A stretch of DNA of 64,000 nt from Carettochelys insculpta (taxonomy: Eukaryota; Chordata; Testudines; Carettochelyidae): positions 176,870,798-176,934,797 of the forward strand of contig NC_134138.1 of assembly GCF_033958435.1 (NCBI RefSeq), in the 5' to 3' direction. The position numbers were made by a program, and so were the translations under genes. Positions 22,570 to 32,611 of this stretch are shown piece by piece (the first letter of the stretch is position 1; each line of letters opens with the position of its first letter). The notes below the pieces were generated by a model that ran no database searches, was not told the DNA's origin, and saw nothing but the letters and a program-made list of their open reading frames with translations.

Positions 22570-23904
22570 AGCCCATCACTATGCAAAGAGCTCATGCTTG
22601 GCCTCCATGAAGCTGTGCAGGGCACAGCATGACCCAACCACCACTGGAATGTTCAGGAGACCCACCCCCAGGCTTGTTAGGAGGCAGCGGATGCACCCCT
22701 TGAGACAGCCAAATGCCCTCTCAACCGTGTTGTGGACACGGTTGAGCTGCTCATTAAAAATGTCCTAGTTAGGCTGCATGTGTGCAGTGTATGCCTGCAT
22801 GAGCCATGGCTGCAGGAGGTGGGCAGTGTGACCACAATGCAAGGCAGCATCATGGTGCACCTGATGGGGAGCACCCAATAGGGCATGTAAGTCCCACCAA
22901 CATCCTAAGGCTGAGCCATGAGTTCCAGAAGACCTGGGTATTGTGGGCCTGGCTGGACCAGCCCACATAGATATCCATGAACCTCCCCTTGGCATCGACG
23001 AGTGCCTGCAGCACCATGGAGTGGTAGCCCTTGTGGTTTATGTTGGCCATGCCACTGTGCTCCGGGGCCTGGATGGCAATGTGGGTGCCATCCAGTGCCC
23101 CAAAGCAGTTGGGGAAGCCCAACTCTTCAAAGCCCATGAGGGCAACATTGAGGTCCCCCACATGGATGAGATGAACGAGGAGGACATTGTTGATGGCCTG
23201 GACTACCTGCAGGGCCTGACGGGGAACATACTTGTGAGTGTGGGTTGGTGACCTCCGTGCCACCCCCATCCCTGTCCCTGCCACACTGTCCCCACCCCTG
23301 TCCCCTACAGGGCATTCCTCCCCAGGACACCTCGCCCCTGCCCTCAGTGGGTGCCCCACCCCTGTCCCTTCCCCTGTCTGTGCCAGGGGCCAGTCCACCC
23401 TGACAGTGACCCTTGTTGGGGGGGCCCTCTTCCCCATCCCCCCAGTCTGTGGTGAGAGTCTGACCTGAGCATGGTTTACCTTGATAAGGACAGACCCAAC
23501 AGTGGCCTTGCCCTCCTGCCCCCCCAACTGGTGGCTGATGGATCAGTGGCAATTGGGGGTGGCCAGCTTCCACAGGGTGATGGCCAACCTTTTTCTTCAG
23601 GGGAGCACAGGCCTCATGTGGGTGTCATAGTGCTGGAGGGCTGGGGTGACCCTGTGTCACAGCTCCAGAAATGTCCCATTGGTCATTCTGAAGTTCTGCA
23701 GCCACTCGTCATCCCCCAAGTCCCGCAGCACCAGCCGGTCCCACCAGTGCATGCTTGTGGGGCAGCCCCCACAAGAGGTGGATGGCCCACGGGACTGGGC
23801 AAGGGTGTCACACCCTAAAGACAGCCTCCAGGACAGCGGCTACCAGGGTGGCCACCCGAAGCTGCTGCAGGATGGCTGGCGTGGGGGAATTGCTCGGGGT
23901 CCAT
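22570..23904 (-). pseudogene. HARBI1-type DDE transposase, decayed (copy C)
   Basis: The gene reads leftward from an ATG at 23904. After an N-terminal part with shifts and stops comes KKKVGHHPVEAGHPQLPLIH, the counterpart of EKRVAIALWKLATPD. An intron with intact donor (AAG/GTAAAC, near 23480) and an acceptor near 23215 follows. Exon 2 reads VVQAINNVLLVHLIHVGDL, GFPNCFGALDGTHIAIQAP (first catalytic Asp, best preserved of all copies), KGYHSMVLQALVDAKGRF and VFWNSWLSLRM. It then shifts frame through AHLLQPWLMQAY, where the second Asp is not preserved, to HNTVERAFGCLKG with the catalytic Glu, and ends GSCCALHSFMEAKHELFA and a stop. It is inactive. Confidence 0.8.
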
Positions 23905-24427
23905 GTTGCGCCCCACAGTGTGTCCTCTGCACGCTTTCCATCTGCTTGCCTTTGGACAGCTAGCCAGCCCTCAGCATGTGCAGGGTGAGGGTCTTGGGGA
24001 GGGCCCTTTAAGGAAGTGGTTTCTGATAGCCCCAGAAGGGCTTGTCTCACGGCATTTCCTGGCCCTTTATTTTCGAAAGGGTGCCCTGGGACATGTGGAT
24101 GGTCTCTTTTGAAAGGGTGGGCTGTTCCTTCAATCCACGTCTGGCTGTGTGGACACTCAATTTTGAAAGACCATTTTTCAAAACGAATTTTCAGAAGATG
24201 CCCTTTCCAAACCACATTGTAGTGTAGAGGCAGTCATCTTGAGCACTGCCCAGCACACTTCCTGAACCTTAGAGTAAAATAAAGCAGATTTATTAGGCAG
24301 TAATGAAAGGAGAAGTAGGGAAGCAAAGTGGAGAAAGCAAGATGCCAACTGTTAGAGTAGAGAGGGACAGACATGATATAAGGGAAGTGAGAGTACTCTA
24401 GCAGCAAACAGACCTCCCTTCCTACTA

Positions 24428-24723
24428 AGGCTAGGTCTACACTAGACGGGTAAGTTAATTGCAAATACACCATTCTAGCTATAGCTATTGCATAGCTACA
24501 ATTGATTTATCTGCAATCCAGTTACCTGGCCATCCTCACTAAAGAAAGTTGATGGGAGAGTTTCTCCATTGATCTCCCTTACTTCTCGCAATAGCAAGGA
24601 GTACAAGGGTCAATTGCCAACCCCATTAGGTCAATTTTGCACTTCTCTACCAGGCATGAGAAATCAAACCCTGGAAGATTGACCCTGAATGGGTCAATCT
24701 TCTGGGTCATGCAGACATGGTCT
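24428..24723. mobile_element. MITE, 296 bp, TSD TA
   Basis: AGGCTAGGTCTACACTAGAC at the left and GTCATGCAGACATGGTCT at the right are flanked by TA (24426-24427 and 24724-24725). AAGATTGACC/GGTCAATCTT pairs lie near the right end. It resembles the element interrupted at 31617-32611. It is non-coding. Confidence 0.65.
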
Positions 24724-24725
24724 TA

Positions 24726-25594
24726 GAACAAACATAAGTATGAAGTAATGCTATGGAAGACAATGGACTTATACTAGTTCAAAACAGTGTGTGGAGAATC
24801 AGGCCCATTTAATTTAAACTGCCATTTTCTTAACCACAAACACTGAAAGTACATTGTTTGGGCCATATTCCTGTTTGCTTGTTTCCATTAAAAGGAGGAA
24901 GAAATATATGTGTTGGAGCCTCTGAATACCTGCCAAGAGGAAAACAAATGGGAACACTGAGCAGGACACCCTTGGATTGTAAGACAGGACTGACAAAAAC
25001 AGAAATTTCAGGGAGGCTTGATGTAAAGAGAATAGGAAACTCTGCAGGCCAATGTTGTAAAATACCTGCAGAAATGATCTATCTGATGCTAGTAAAAAAG
25101 TATATGATTATCTTCTTGAAAGCATGAATCAGATTTTTCTATTCACTGCCTTTTATTAGCAGCCAAAGGCAGGTTTTGTCAGGGTTCTTTAGGGAGGAGA
25201 GAGAAAAAGGGAAGCAAATTAGTGAACATAAATACAGTGTCAAAATAACTGCTCAAGATATCTGGTGTTTTAATGGAAGCTGTTTATCTTGGTGCAGCTG
25301 CAGCAAACAAACCAGGAAAAAAAATCCATACAGGCTGTACTTGATTTAGTGCAAAAGTTACAATGAATCAATGGATTCCAATCAGTACAATTTTTATATA
25401 GAGAGTGAGAGCTATCGTCATAGATAGGTACACATGTATGTGACCACAAATATCAAACTTGGGTACCTAAAGGTAGGTTCTAAAAGTATAATTAGGTGCA
25501 GAAGTGCCTAATTTTGTAAGGTTCTGAACAGTGAACTGAATGGGTGCTTCAGGGGCTCAAGATGTTTGAAAATGTATTTTCACTGGGGACATAA
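24726..25594. other. AT-rich sequence without a gene
   Basis: An 89-codon ORF at 24858-25127 has no domain. I see no repeat ends, promoter or RNA gene. Confidence 0.4.
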
Positions 25595-26130
25595 ATATAG
25601 AAAAATATAGAAGCCTATCAATAAAATCTTAAAAATGGGAAGGACCTGGAGGAATCACCCCGTCCAGCCTCCTGTACTGAGGCTGCACCAAGTAAACTGG
25701 ACCTATCTGACAGCTGTTTGCCCAGGCTGTTCTTTAAAACTTTCATTGATGGGAATTTTACAACCTACCTAGGAAGCATATTCTAGAGCTTAACCCAGTT
25801 TGACAGTGAAGCATTGATAACTACTCTTTGAGTATGGGATTTCAATCAATCAGTTGTCTGTCCATTTTATTGTAATTTCATCTATAGTACATTTCCTTAA
25901 TTTGTTTATGTAAATATGATGAGGGACTGTGCTAAAAATCTAATTAAAAACAAGTCATATTATGTCCACTGCTTCCTCCCTTCATTAGGCCAGTTATCAT
26001 ATTAAGAAGAAATGTAGTAGGTTTGACATGATATGGTCTTGATGTATTCATGATGGCTATTCTTTATAACCTTATTCATGTCTAGGTGCTTGAAAACTGA
26101 CTTAATCATATGTATCTGGCTATCATTTTT
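25595..26130 (-). mobile_element. CR1 LINE 3'-region fragment
   Basis: The plus strand reads like the reverse complement of a CR1 3' end: GGAAGGACCTGGAGGAATCA, CGTCCAGCCTCCTGTACTGA, TGCCCAGGCTGTTCTTTAAA, GGAAGCATATTCTAGAGCTT. The stretch at 25905-26070 (ATGATGAGGGACTGTGC, CATATTATGTCCACTGCTT, TTGATGTATTCATGATGGC) fits the same or an adjacent CR1 subfamily. It is non-coding and old. Confidence 0.75.
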
Positions 26131-26779
26131 ATGTGTCGGGTTCTCTTTACTCTGCTCAATGTCTCAAACGCAAAATGTTATTAACATAAGTTATTTGCAT
26201 GATGTGTTGTAGCCCAGTGCTGTCAGCAATACATACTGTAAACAACAAGCATAAGAACAAGTAAATCATTACTGAAAATTATTGCTAAAATTGAAAAAAA
26301 ACATTCAAATGTTAACTATTTTAAGTTTATATTATAATGTATAGTATAACAAAAACAAATTTTGAAATAGTCCAAAGAGCAAACACTCTGGCTGTGGCCA
26401 CACAAGGAAGTGACATTGAAAGGGGTAATCCCTATCTGTCACTTCAAAATGAGCCGCTTCGAAATGAGTCCTTCGGAAGTGACTACACACCAAAAGGGGA
26501 TCGATGTTGCGATCCACAACATTGAAAAGACACCCCGTCATTTCAAAATGTAGCGGCGACCCAGCCACAGCTTCATTTCAAAATAACTAGGCAAGAAACG
26601 GTGAGGGCAGGGTCAAATGGCCAACAAGCCCTTCCTGGAGCCCAGGCCAGCCACCCCCTTAAAAAGCCCCTCCCAAACACACCCCCCATGCAGATGCTGA
26701 GGACCCTGGCTGCTTGCAGGATGCCACCTCCAGCACAGCACTGGCAGAGCTTTGGTTGGCCACCACACCACTGCCTGCC

Positions 26780-28114
26780 ATGGACACACAGCACTTCACT
26801 GACGGGGACACCTTGGACATCATGGCCAGCCTGATGGCCATCCTGACAGCATAACATATGAGGCTACATGACACCCAACACGTGGCAGCTTCCTGCAGGC
26901 TCCCCGCACAGTGCCTCCACAGAACCCCCCATTCCAGCCTCACTGTCGCCTCTGGCAGTACCCCACCAGCAAGGAATTGTGAGACGACATCGTCCTTGGA
27001 GTGTGGGATGACAACCAGTGGCTCCACAACATCCAGATGACTCGGGCCACATTCACTTCACTGCCAGAACACCCGCATATGGCCCGTGTTTCCCCTGGAG
27101 AAGTGAGTAGCCATCGCCGTGTGGAAGCTGGCCACCCCGGACAGCAACCGCTCAGTTGGCCACCAATTCGGGGTGGGGAAGGCCACCATCGGAGTCATTC
27201 CCCTTGAGATAAGGCACCCAGGGCCACACACACATGGTGGGGTCCTGGAGGGGGGGGTCCCATGGAGGAGGGTCCCAGGGAGTGGGGCCTCGGGGGCGGG
27301 GGGGTCCCCCACATGCTACTACACACTCATGGGCACTTGTGCCCTGTACCCACTACAGGTTGTGGCCACCAACAACAGAATCCTCCTGCGCCACCTGATC
27401 CACCTCAGAGACATAGATGCTGCCATGGCCGGCTTCCAACGGCTGGGATTCCCCAACTGCTTCAATGCATTGGACAGCACCCACATCACCATCCAGGCCC
27501 CACCACACAGCCGGGGATGGTACATCAACTGAAAGGGCTACCACTCCATCGTCCTCCAGGACCTTGTTGATGCCTGAGTCCATTTCATGGACATTTGTGT
27601 GGGCTGGCCGTGCAAGGCCCATGATGCCTGTGTCCTGCGGAATTTGTAGCTTGGCCGCAGGATGGCAGAGGGCACCTCCATCCCCCTATGGGAGCTGCCG
27701 GAGGGAGACGTGACCATGCCCCCATGCATCATCACCATTGCTGCCTACCCACTCCAGCCCTGGCTAATGCGCCCCTACATGGGACACACCAATGACAGCC
27801 AGGACCTCTTCCATGCCCACCTCAACCAGGCCCGGAACACCATGGAGCAGGCATTCAGCTGTCTGAAGGTGTATTTCAGGTGCCTCCTGATGCACCTGGA
27901 GGTAGGCCTGCCCAGCATGCCCACAGTCGTGGGAGCCTGCTGTGCACTCCACAACCTCCTGGAGAGGAAGCAGGAGTTCTTTGTGGCACACTGGGCAGCC
28001 GAGGCCATTCCTCACTATGAGCAGCTGGTTGTGGTCCCGTGTTGCCAGGTGCACCAGGATGGGGTGAGTGTGCAGGAGGCCTTCTGGGAGGCCTTTGCCT
28101 GGGGGTCCCCATGA
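26780..28114 (+). pseudogene. HARBI1-type DDE transposase, decayed (copy B)
   Basis: This gene encodes the nuclease that excises and joins the transposon. ATG at 26780 begins MDTQHFTDGDTLDIMASLM; a TAA follows soon after (ILTA*HMR). Exon 1 includes WDDNQWLHNIQMTRATF, LEK*VAIAVWKLATPDSN and GVGKATIGVIPLE. The intron is 27209-27358, but its donor is AT instead of GT. Exon 2 reads VVATNNRILLRHLIHLRDID, NALDSTHITIQAP (first Asp), two TGA stops, then AAYPLQPWLMRPYMGH, where the second Asp is replaced (IITIAAY), NTMEQAFSCLKVYFRCLL with the Glu, and VGACCALHNLLERKQEFF. The final 150 codons are open. The gene converges on the Myb gene. Confidence 0.85.
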
Positions 28115-29192
28115 CCTGGCCTGGCTCACTCCATGCAACCTCCCCTCCCCTCCCCCGTTCTCACCCCTTCCCCACCAGCACAGCCCTTGCCACTCCCACC
28201 CGAGGCAGGACACATATCACCATTAAATAAATTCAACTATTATGTTTGGAAAACAAAGAACATGTGACTATTTACATGGGGGGCTGGGGGAACTCCATCC
28301 TCTGTCGGACTGGCTGGTCAGCCCCTGGAGCCGTGACCGCCCCAAGTCTGGGGACCACGGCAGGGCTGGGATGAGGAAGGTGGAACAGGAAGGTAGGGGG
28401 CGGACCAGGGTATCTAAGGGCTCGGACTCACAGGGAGGAGGGGGGATCCATGGATGTGCAGGGCTTGCCTGGCCACAGCCAGTGCACTAGCTCCTGCCAC
28501 TTGGCTGGGTCATGTCGGCTGGGAGCAGAGCTGCAAGAGCATGGGGGCAGAAGGGGCACGGGCAGGGCTGGGGAAGAGGGGGAGGCTGGGGCAGAGGGGC
28601 AGCCATGACAGAGGAGGGGACCAGGGAGGAAGGGGGCCTGGGGTAGTGGGGGGTGCTGTGGGAAAGGCCATCCATGGGGCAGGTGGCAAGCCAGGTGGTT
28701 GGCACCGCCCTGGGTCAGGGTGTCAAGATACCCAGCCACCTGGTCCCAGGCCACCCGCTCCATAGAGAGCCATTCCCACAGCAAGCGGTTCTGCTCCCAC
28801 CATGCAGCCATGTGGGCTGCCACCAGATCATCTGCCCAGCTGCGGCAGCAGCTCCTCCCACCACGTAGCCCGGTCCAGGGAGGCGTCATCCTCTCACCCT
28901 CCCTCTGCTGCTGTGGGGCTCCCAGGCATGTCCAGGGGGCTGGGGTGGCTGGCAGATGCTGAAGCTGTGAAGACATAAAGTGAGAGGGTGGTGCACCATT
29001 AGTCATGAGCCTCAGTACTGTAGCCTTGTCCCCACCGCCATCCCACCCTGCTTGTGGTGAGGGGCTCTGGGGTGGCCCATCTGCTGTGGGGGTCCATCAA
29101 CATGGGGCCATGAGAGTGGCTGCCCCAGCCCTCTCAGGTTTCTGACCCTCATGGCAGCCCATGGCCCCATGCAGGCCCCCAACCCCACAATC

Positions 29193-29675
29193 TAGAAAAG
29201 AGGAGACTGAGGGGAGATATGATAGAGGGATATAAAATCATGAATGGTGTGGAGAAAGTGAATACAGAAAAGTATTTACTTGTCCCCATAATATAAGAAC
29301 AAGAGAACACCAAATTAAATTAATGGGTAGCAGGTTCAAAACTAATAAAAGAAAGTTTTTCTTCACACAGCACATAGTCAACCTGTGGAACTCCTTACCA
29401 GAGGATGCTGTGAAGGCCAGCACTCTAACAGAGTTTAAAAAAGAGCTCGATAAATATTTGGAGGTTAGATCCAGAGATGGCTATTAGCAAGGGGTAAGGT
29501 ATGGTGCCTAGCCTTTTGTTGAAGGTAGGAGATGGATGGCAGGAGACAAATCACTTGATCATTGTCTTCAGTTCACCTCCTCTGGGGCACCTGGCATTGG
29601 CTACTGTCGGCAGATAGGATACTGGGCTAGATAGACCTTTGGTCTGACCCAGTATAGCCGTTCTTATGTTTTTAT
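29193..29675 (+). mobile_element. CR1 LINE 3' end inserted in the Myb intron of copy B
   Basis: The 3'-region landmarks of CR1 are clear: AGGAGACTGAGGGGAGATAT, AGCAGGTTCAAAACTAATAA, AAACCTGTGGAACTCC-type text near 29380, CCAGAGGATGCTGTGAAGGC, TAGATAGACCTTTGGTCTGA and CCCAGTATAGCCGTTCTTAT at the terminus. It is 5'-truncated, as usual. It dates after the Harbinger insertion. Confidence 0.9.
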
Positions 29676-29845
29676 GTCCCTGGCCCATGGCCTTGTGCCC
29701 AGGTCTGTACCAGCTGTGTCGGGGACCACCCCTCACCCCACGTAACCAGGGTACCCCACCCCCGGTCCTACCTGAGGATTCCTCAGGTGGTTCAGGGGAG
29801 ACCAAGGTGGACATAGCCCAGCTAGGCCCCTCGGCGGGCTTAGCC

Positions 29846-30072
29846 ATGCACAGCAGTCCCTCGCTCCCGCTGTCGCTGTCCCCAGTGCCAGCAGATACTT
29901 TGGGGCCTGTAGTGGGAGGGCCATCGAGGGTCCTGGACATGGTGAAGCCAGAAGGGCAGGGCAAGGAGCCCCAGCCAGGACCTTCAATGCCCCGCCCCCC
30001 GACTGCAGGCCCCGAAATACCTGCTGGCACCATGGACAGCGACAGCAGGAGTGAGGGACTGCTGTGCTTCAC
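29846..30072. repeat. Inverted duplication inside copy B
   Basis: GCACAGCAGTCCCTCGCTCC ... GGGGCCTGTAGT (29850-29911) is the inverted counterpart of ACTGCAGGCCCCGAAATACC ... GGACTGCTGTGC (about 30003-30072). The arms are roughly 65 bp with mismatches, and CCATCGAGGGTCCTGG/CCAGGACCTTCAATGCC extends them inward. The segment corresponds to the exon-1 end of the Myb gene and sits where the Myb domain should be. Confidence 0.8.
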
Positions 30073-30558
30073 TGACTCCATGGGGATCCTGGGGGTCTTG
30101 GCTGCTGGCCATCTGTCTAGCCACAGACGGATGTTTCTTTCTGTGCATGCTAGGGAGTGTCGTCCGGCCACCTCGTGCTCCTACGGCTGCCAGCACACAC
30201 TCAGCTTCCTGCATGGGGTTTCTTTGTCCCTGCAGCTTTAAGGCACCCATAGCTGACAGCCACAGAGCTCTGGCTGCTGGTCAGAGTGTCTCTGAGCTCT
30301 AGGGAGGAGCCGGCTCTGTGGAGGACTTTTCAAAATTGGCAGCCAGGGAACAGCTACACATTTCATTTCAAAATTAACATCAAAAGGAGGCGTTATTCCC
30401 AACACGGAAGTGGAATAATGACTTCAAAATGAACACCTTTTAATTTTGAAGTTGATTTCAAAACAAGCAATTTCTGTGTTGTTGCTCTGCTGCTCATTTT
30501 GAAATTGCACCTCATCCCGAAGTTGTTTTCAAAATAAGCGGCTAGTGTGGCCACAACC

Positions 30559-31616
30559 TGTCTGTTCTGATAGGGTTGAAATCTTTCATTTCAAGTATTT
30601 TTCCCAAAACAAAAACACCAAAACACTCCTGCAGAAAATTTCAGTTTTGATTAAATGTCTTTTATCAGTGGATAAACCTAATGATAATACAATCTAATAT
30701 ATTTTGAAATATAATTTATGCAGATGTGACAATTTTTAGCAATGAGTACAATCTGTTTTTCTGAGACACAGAGTCAAGGGCCTGTTAAGAATCAAGCTGT
30801 AATTCTGAGAGCTATTTAGTGGTGCCTCTGAAGAGGGGGACAATGGGAAAAGATAGCTTTCTGTCATCTTAGCCTTTCCGGGCAGCAGCCATTGTCTGTA
30901 ATCAAATGTTTTCTTGATATCCATAAATCTTGGATACCCCTCATTGGTCTACTGTTATTGTACAACTGAAGATAAGAACTCGAGTTCCTATCTGTGAGTC
31001 ACATCCCCATCATTCCTTCATTGGTTGATTTGCTTTCCAACAATGCCTGTATAGATACCCTACAAATATATTCTCTTTGTAGCTCTTAATCAACTAGAAA
31101 TCTTTGCTCCCCTTCCACTGCAGTATGAAAAAAAACCTCTTTCCATGAATTCAAGTCTGCATGTTGACACTTGTAGACTGCATTTCAAATAACTGTTCAC
31201 TAGAACATATGGAAATCACAATTCTTTTTATACCAGTGGCTAACTTGTGGTGCCAAAAGCATTGTGGCTGGTTTTTGACATATACAGTGATGTTGAAACA
31301 GGGACAAAAACATTAATTAAGATGAATCATCAAGAAAAATAAAACCCTTTCAAAAGATGAAAACAGGGAGTTAGTTTTCAATTGTTCTTTACCAAATATT
31401 ACGGTAGCTGCCAACTTTTTAAAAAAGGCTTACCAAGAGGCAGCTGAAATTACAATGCAAGAAAATACAAAAGCCAGTAATAATATCTCCAGTGAAAAAC
31501 AGAACACAGAGCTTTAGTTCCTCAGTGCAATGCTGAGACTCAAATATATGCGACCTTCCTTTTTGAAGAAAAGGAAAATCTGCACACTGTGAAGTGAGTG
31601 TAAATCATGCAGACTA
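30559..31616. other. AT-rich sequence without a gene; possible conserved non-coding stretch
   Basis: There is no ORF of note. The interval 30760-31010 is repeat-free and CpG-poor, with moderately balanced composition. It is the kind of stretch in which conserved non-coding elements occur, but sequence alone cannot show that. Confidence 0.35.
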
Positions 31617-31782
31617 AGGCTATGTCTATACTTACTTCAGATTCAATGCACCACAATCAATCTGCTGGAATTCGATTTTGCCATATCAGTGAAGAGGCAG
31701 AAAACTCAGTCTCTCTGGCTCACCTGTCAATCCTGGTACTCCATGCTTCCATATGTAGTAAGCAACGGTGGCATAAGCCTGA

Positions 31783-32493
31783 AGCTACGTCTACACGTGA
31801 AGCCTACATCGAAGTAGCTTATTTCGATGTAGCGACATCGAAATAGGCTATTTCGATGAATAACGTCTACACGTCCTCCAGGGCTGGCAACGTCGATGTT
31901 CAACGTCGACGTTGCGCAGCACCACATCGAAATAGGTGCTGCGAGGGAACATCTACACGCCTAAGTAGCACACATCAAAATAAGGGTGCCAGGCACAGCT
32001 GCAGACAAGGTCACAGGGTGGACTCAACAGCAAGCCGCTCCCTTAAAGGGCCCCTCCCAGACACAGTCGCACTAAACAACACAAGCTCCACAGAGCTGAC
32101 AACTGGTTGCAGACCCTGTGCATGCAGCATGGATCCCCAGCTGCAGCAGCAGTAGCCAGAAGCCCTGGGCTAAGGGCTGCTGCACACGGTGACCATAGAG
32201 CCCCGCAGGGGCTGGAGAGAGAGCATCTCTCAACCCCTCAGCTGATGGCCACCATGGCGGACCCCGCAATTTCGAAGTTGCAGGACGTGCAATGACTACA
32301 CGTTCCCTACTTCGACATTGAACGTCGAAGTAGGGCGCTATTCCCATCCCCTCATGGAGTTAGCGGCTTCGACGTCTCGCCGCCTAATGTCGATGTTAAC
32401 ATCGAAATAGCGCCCAACACGTGTAGCCGTGACGGGCGCTATTTCGAAGTTAGTGCCGCTACTTCGAAGTAGCGTGCACGTGTAGACACGGCT
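31783..32493 (+). mobile_element. Harbinger derivative, 0.71 kb, copy 2
   Basis: The ends AGCTACGTCTACACGTG and CACGTGTAGACACGGCT flank the element. The neighbouring triplets TGA (31780-31782) and TAA (32494-32496) differ by one base and may be a decayed TWA-type duplication. Subterminal hairpins built from CATCGAAATA and CGAAGTAGCG lie at both ends. Core landmarks ACAGCAAGCCGCTCCCTTAA and GCTGCACACGGTGACCATAG match copy 1 (inverted). Part of the core (GACCATAGAGCCCCGC ... GCCACCATGG) resembles the Myb-side end of copy D near 48880-48940. Confidence 0.8.
32107..32295 (+). other. Short ORF shared by both 0.71-kb Harbinger derivatives (function unknown)
   Basis: The frame starts at a TTG, with an in-frame ATG at 32122. 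It reads MQHGSPAAAAVARSPGL and HGDHRAPQGLERE, with a second in-frame ATG in good context (GCCACCATGG) near 32254. The copy at 13515-13817 (minus) keeps the same frame (MQHGPPAAAAAARSPGL, HGDHRAPQGLERE). Two similar copies of a young element would share a frame by chance, so coding is not shown. No family is recognised. Confidence 0.3.
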
Positions 32494-32611
32494 TAAGAGC
32501 CCTGATCTACACCAGGATATGTAGTTGATCCTGCTATGTTGATTCTAGGTACGCTAATGACACAGAATTGCATATCTAGGATAGACTTTGATCCCTAGTG
32601 TAGACCAGGCA

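Larger units (their letters stand above)
20115..24235. mobile_element. Harbinger-type DNA transposon, copy C
   Basis: The left end is GGCTGCACCTACACGAGC; the right end is TGTAGTGTAGAGGCAGTC. Subterminal TTTCGAAAG and TTTTGAAAG blocks lie at both ends. The Myb-like gene reads rightward from 20553 and the transposase leftward from 23904, so the two converge. I could not find a convincing target duplication. Length is 4.12 kb, close to copies A and D. Confidence 0.85.
28428..30171 (-). pseudogene. Myb/SANT-like transposon protein, Myb domain lost (copy B)
   Basis: Exon 1 on the minus strand keeps the N-terminal MASSQDPQDP peptide of copy A. The Myb domain has been replaced by an inverted copy of the exon's own 3' part. 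It then continues SAGTGDSDSGSEGLLCM and SPEPPEESSG up to a donor (CAG/GTAGGACC) at 29772. The intron (29771-28965) contains a CR1; without it the intron is about 324 bp, close to the 346 bp of copy A. Exon 2 is open to 28428: SWADDLVAAHMAAWWEQNRL and SMERVAWDQVAGYLDTL (amphipathic helix), then a Pro-rich tail. Without the DNA-binding domain it cannot do its normal job. Confidence 0.75.
26390..30558. mobile_element. Harbinger-type DNA transposon, copy B (rearranged)
   Basis: The ends GGCTGTGGCCACAC and GTGTGGCCACAACC match copy A, so A and B belong to one subfamily. Orientation is reversed relative to A: transposase on the plus strand at the left, Myb-like gene on the minus strand at the right. 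TCT before and TGT after are at best a decayed target duplication. A 483-bp CR1 insertion (29193-29675) and an inverted duplication (29846-30072) alter the Myb half. Confidence 0.9.
31617..32611. mobile_element. MITE with TA-flanked GGCTATGTCTATAC end, interrupted by a Harbinger derivative
   Basis: The left end AGGCTATGTCTATACTTAC follows TA (31615-31616). The right end CTAGTGTAGACCAGGC lies at about 32595-32610. Only 31617-31782 and about 32497-32611 belong to it; the centre is a later insertion. The right part (CTAGGATAGACTTTGATCC) resembles 49240-49270. Confidence 0.6.

Noticed and set aside
29666..30241. 191-codon plus-strand ORF in copy B
   Set aside because: It crosses the CR1 end and the inverted duplication and lies opposite the Myb-like gene; a shadow of GC-rich coding sequence.
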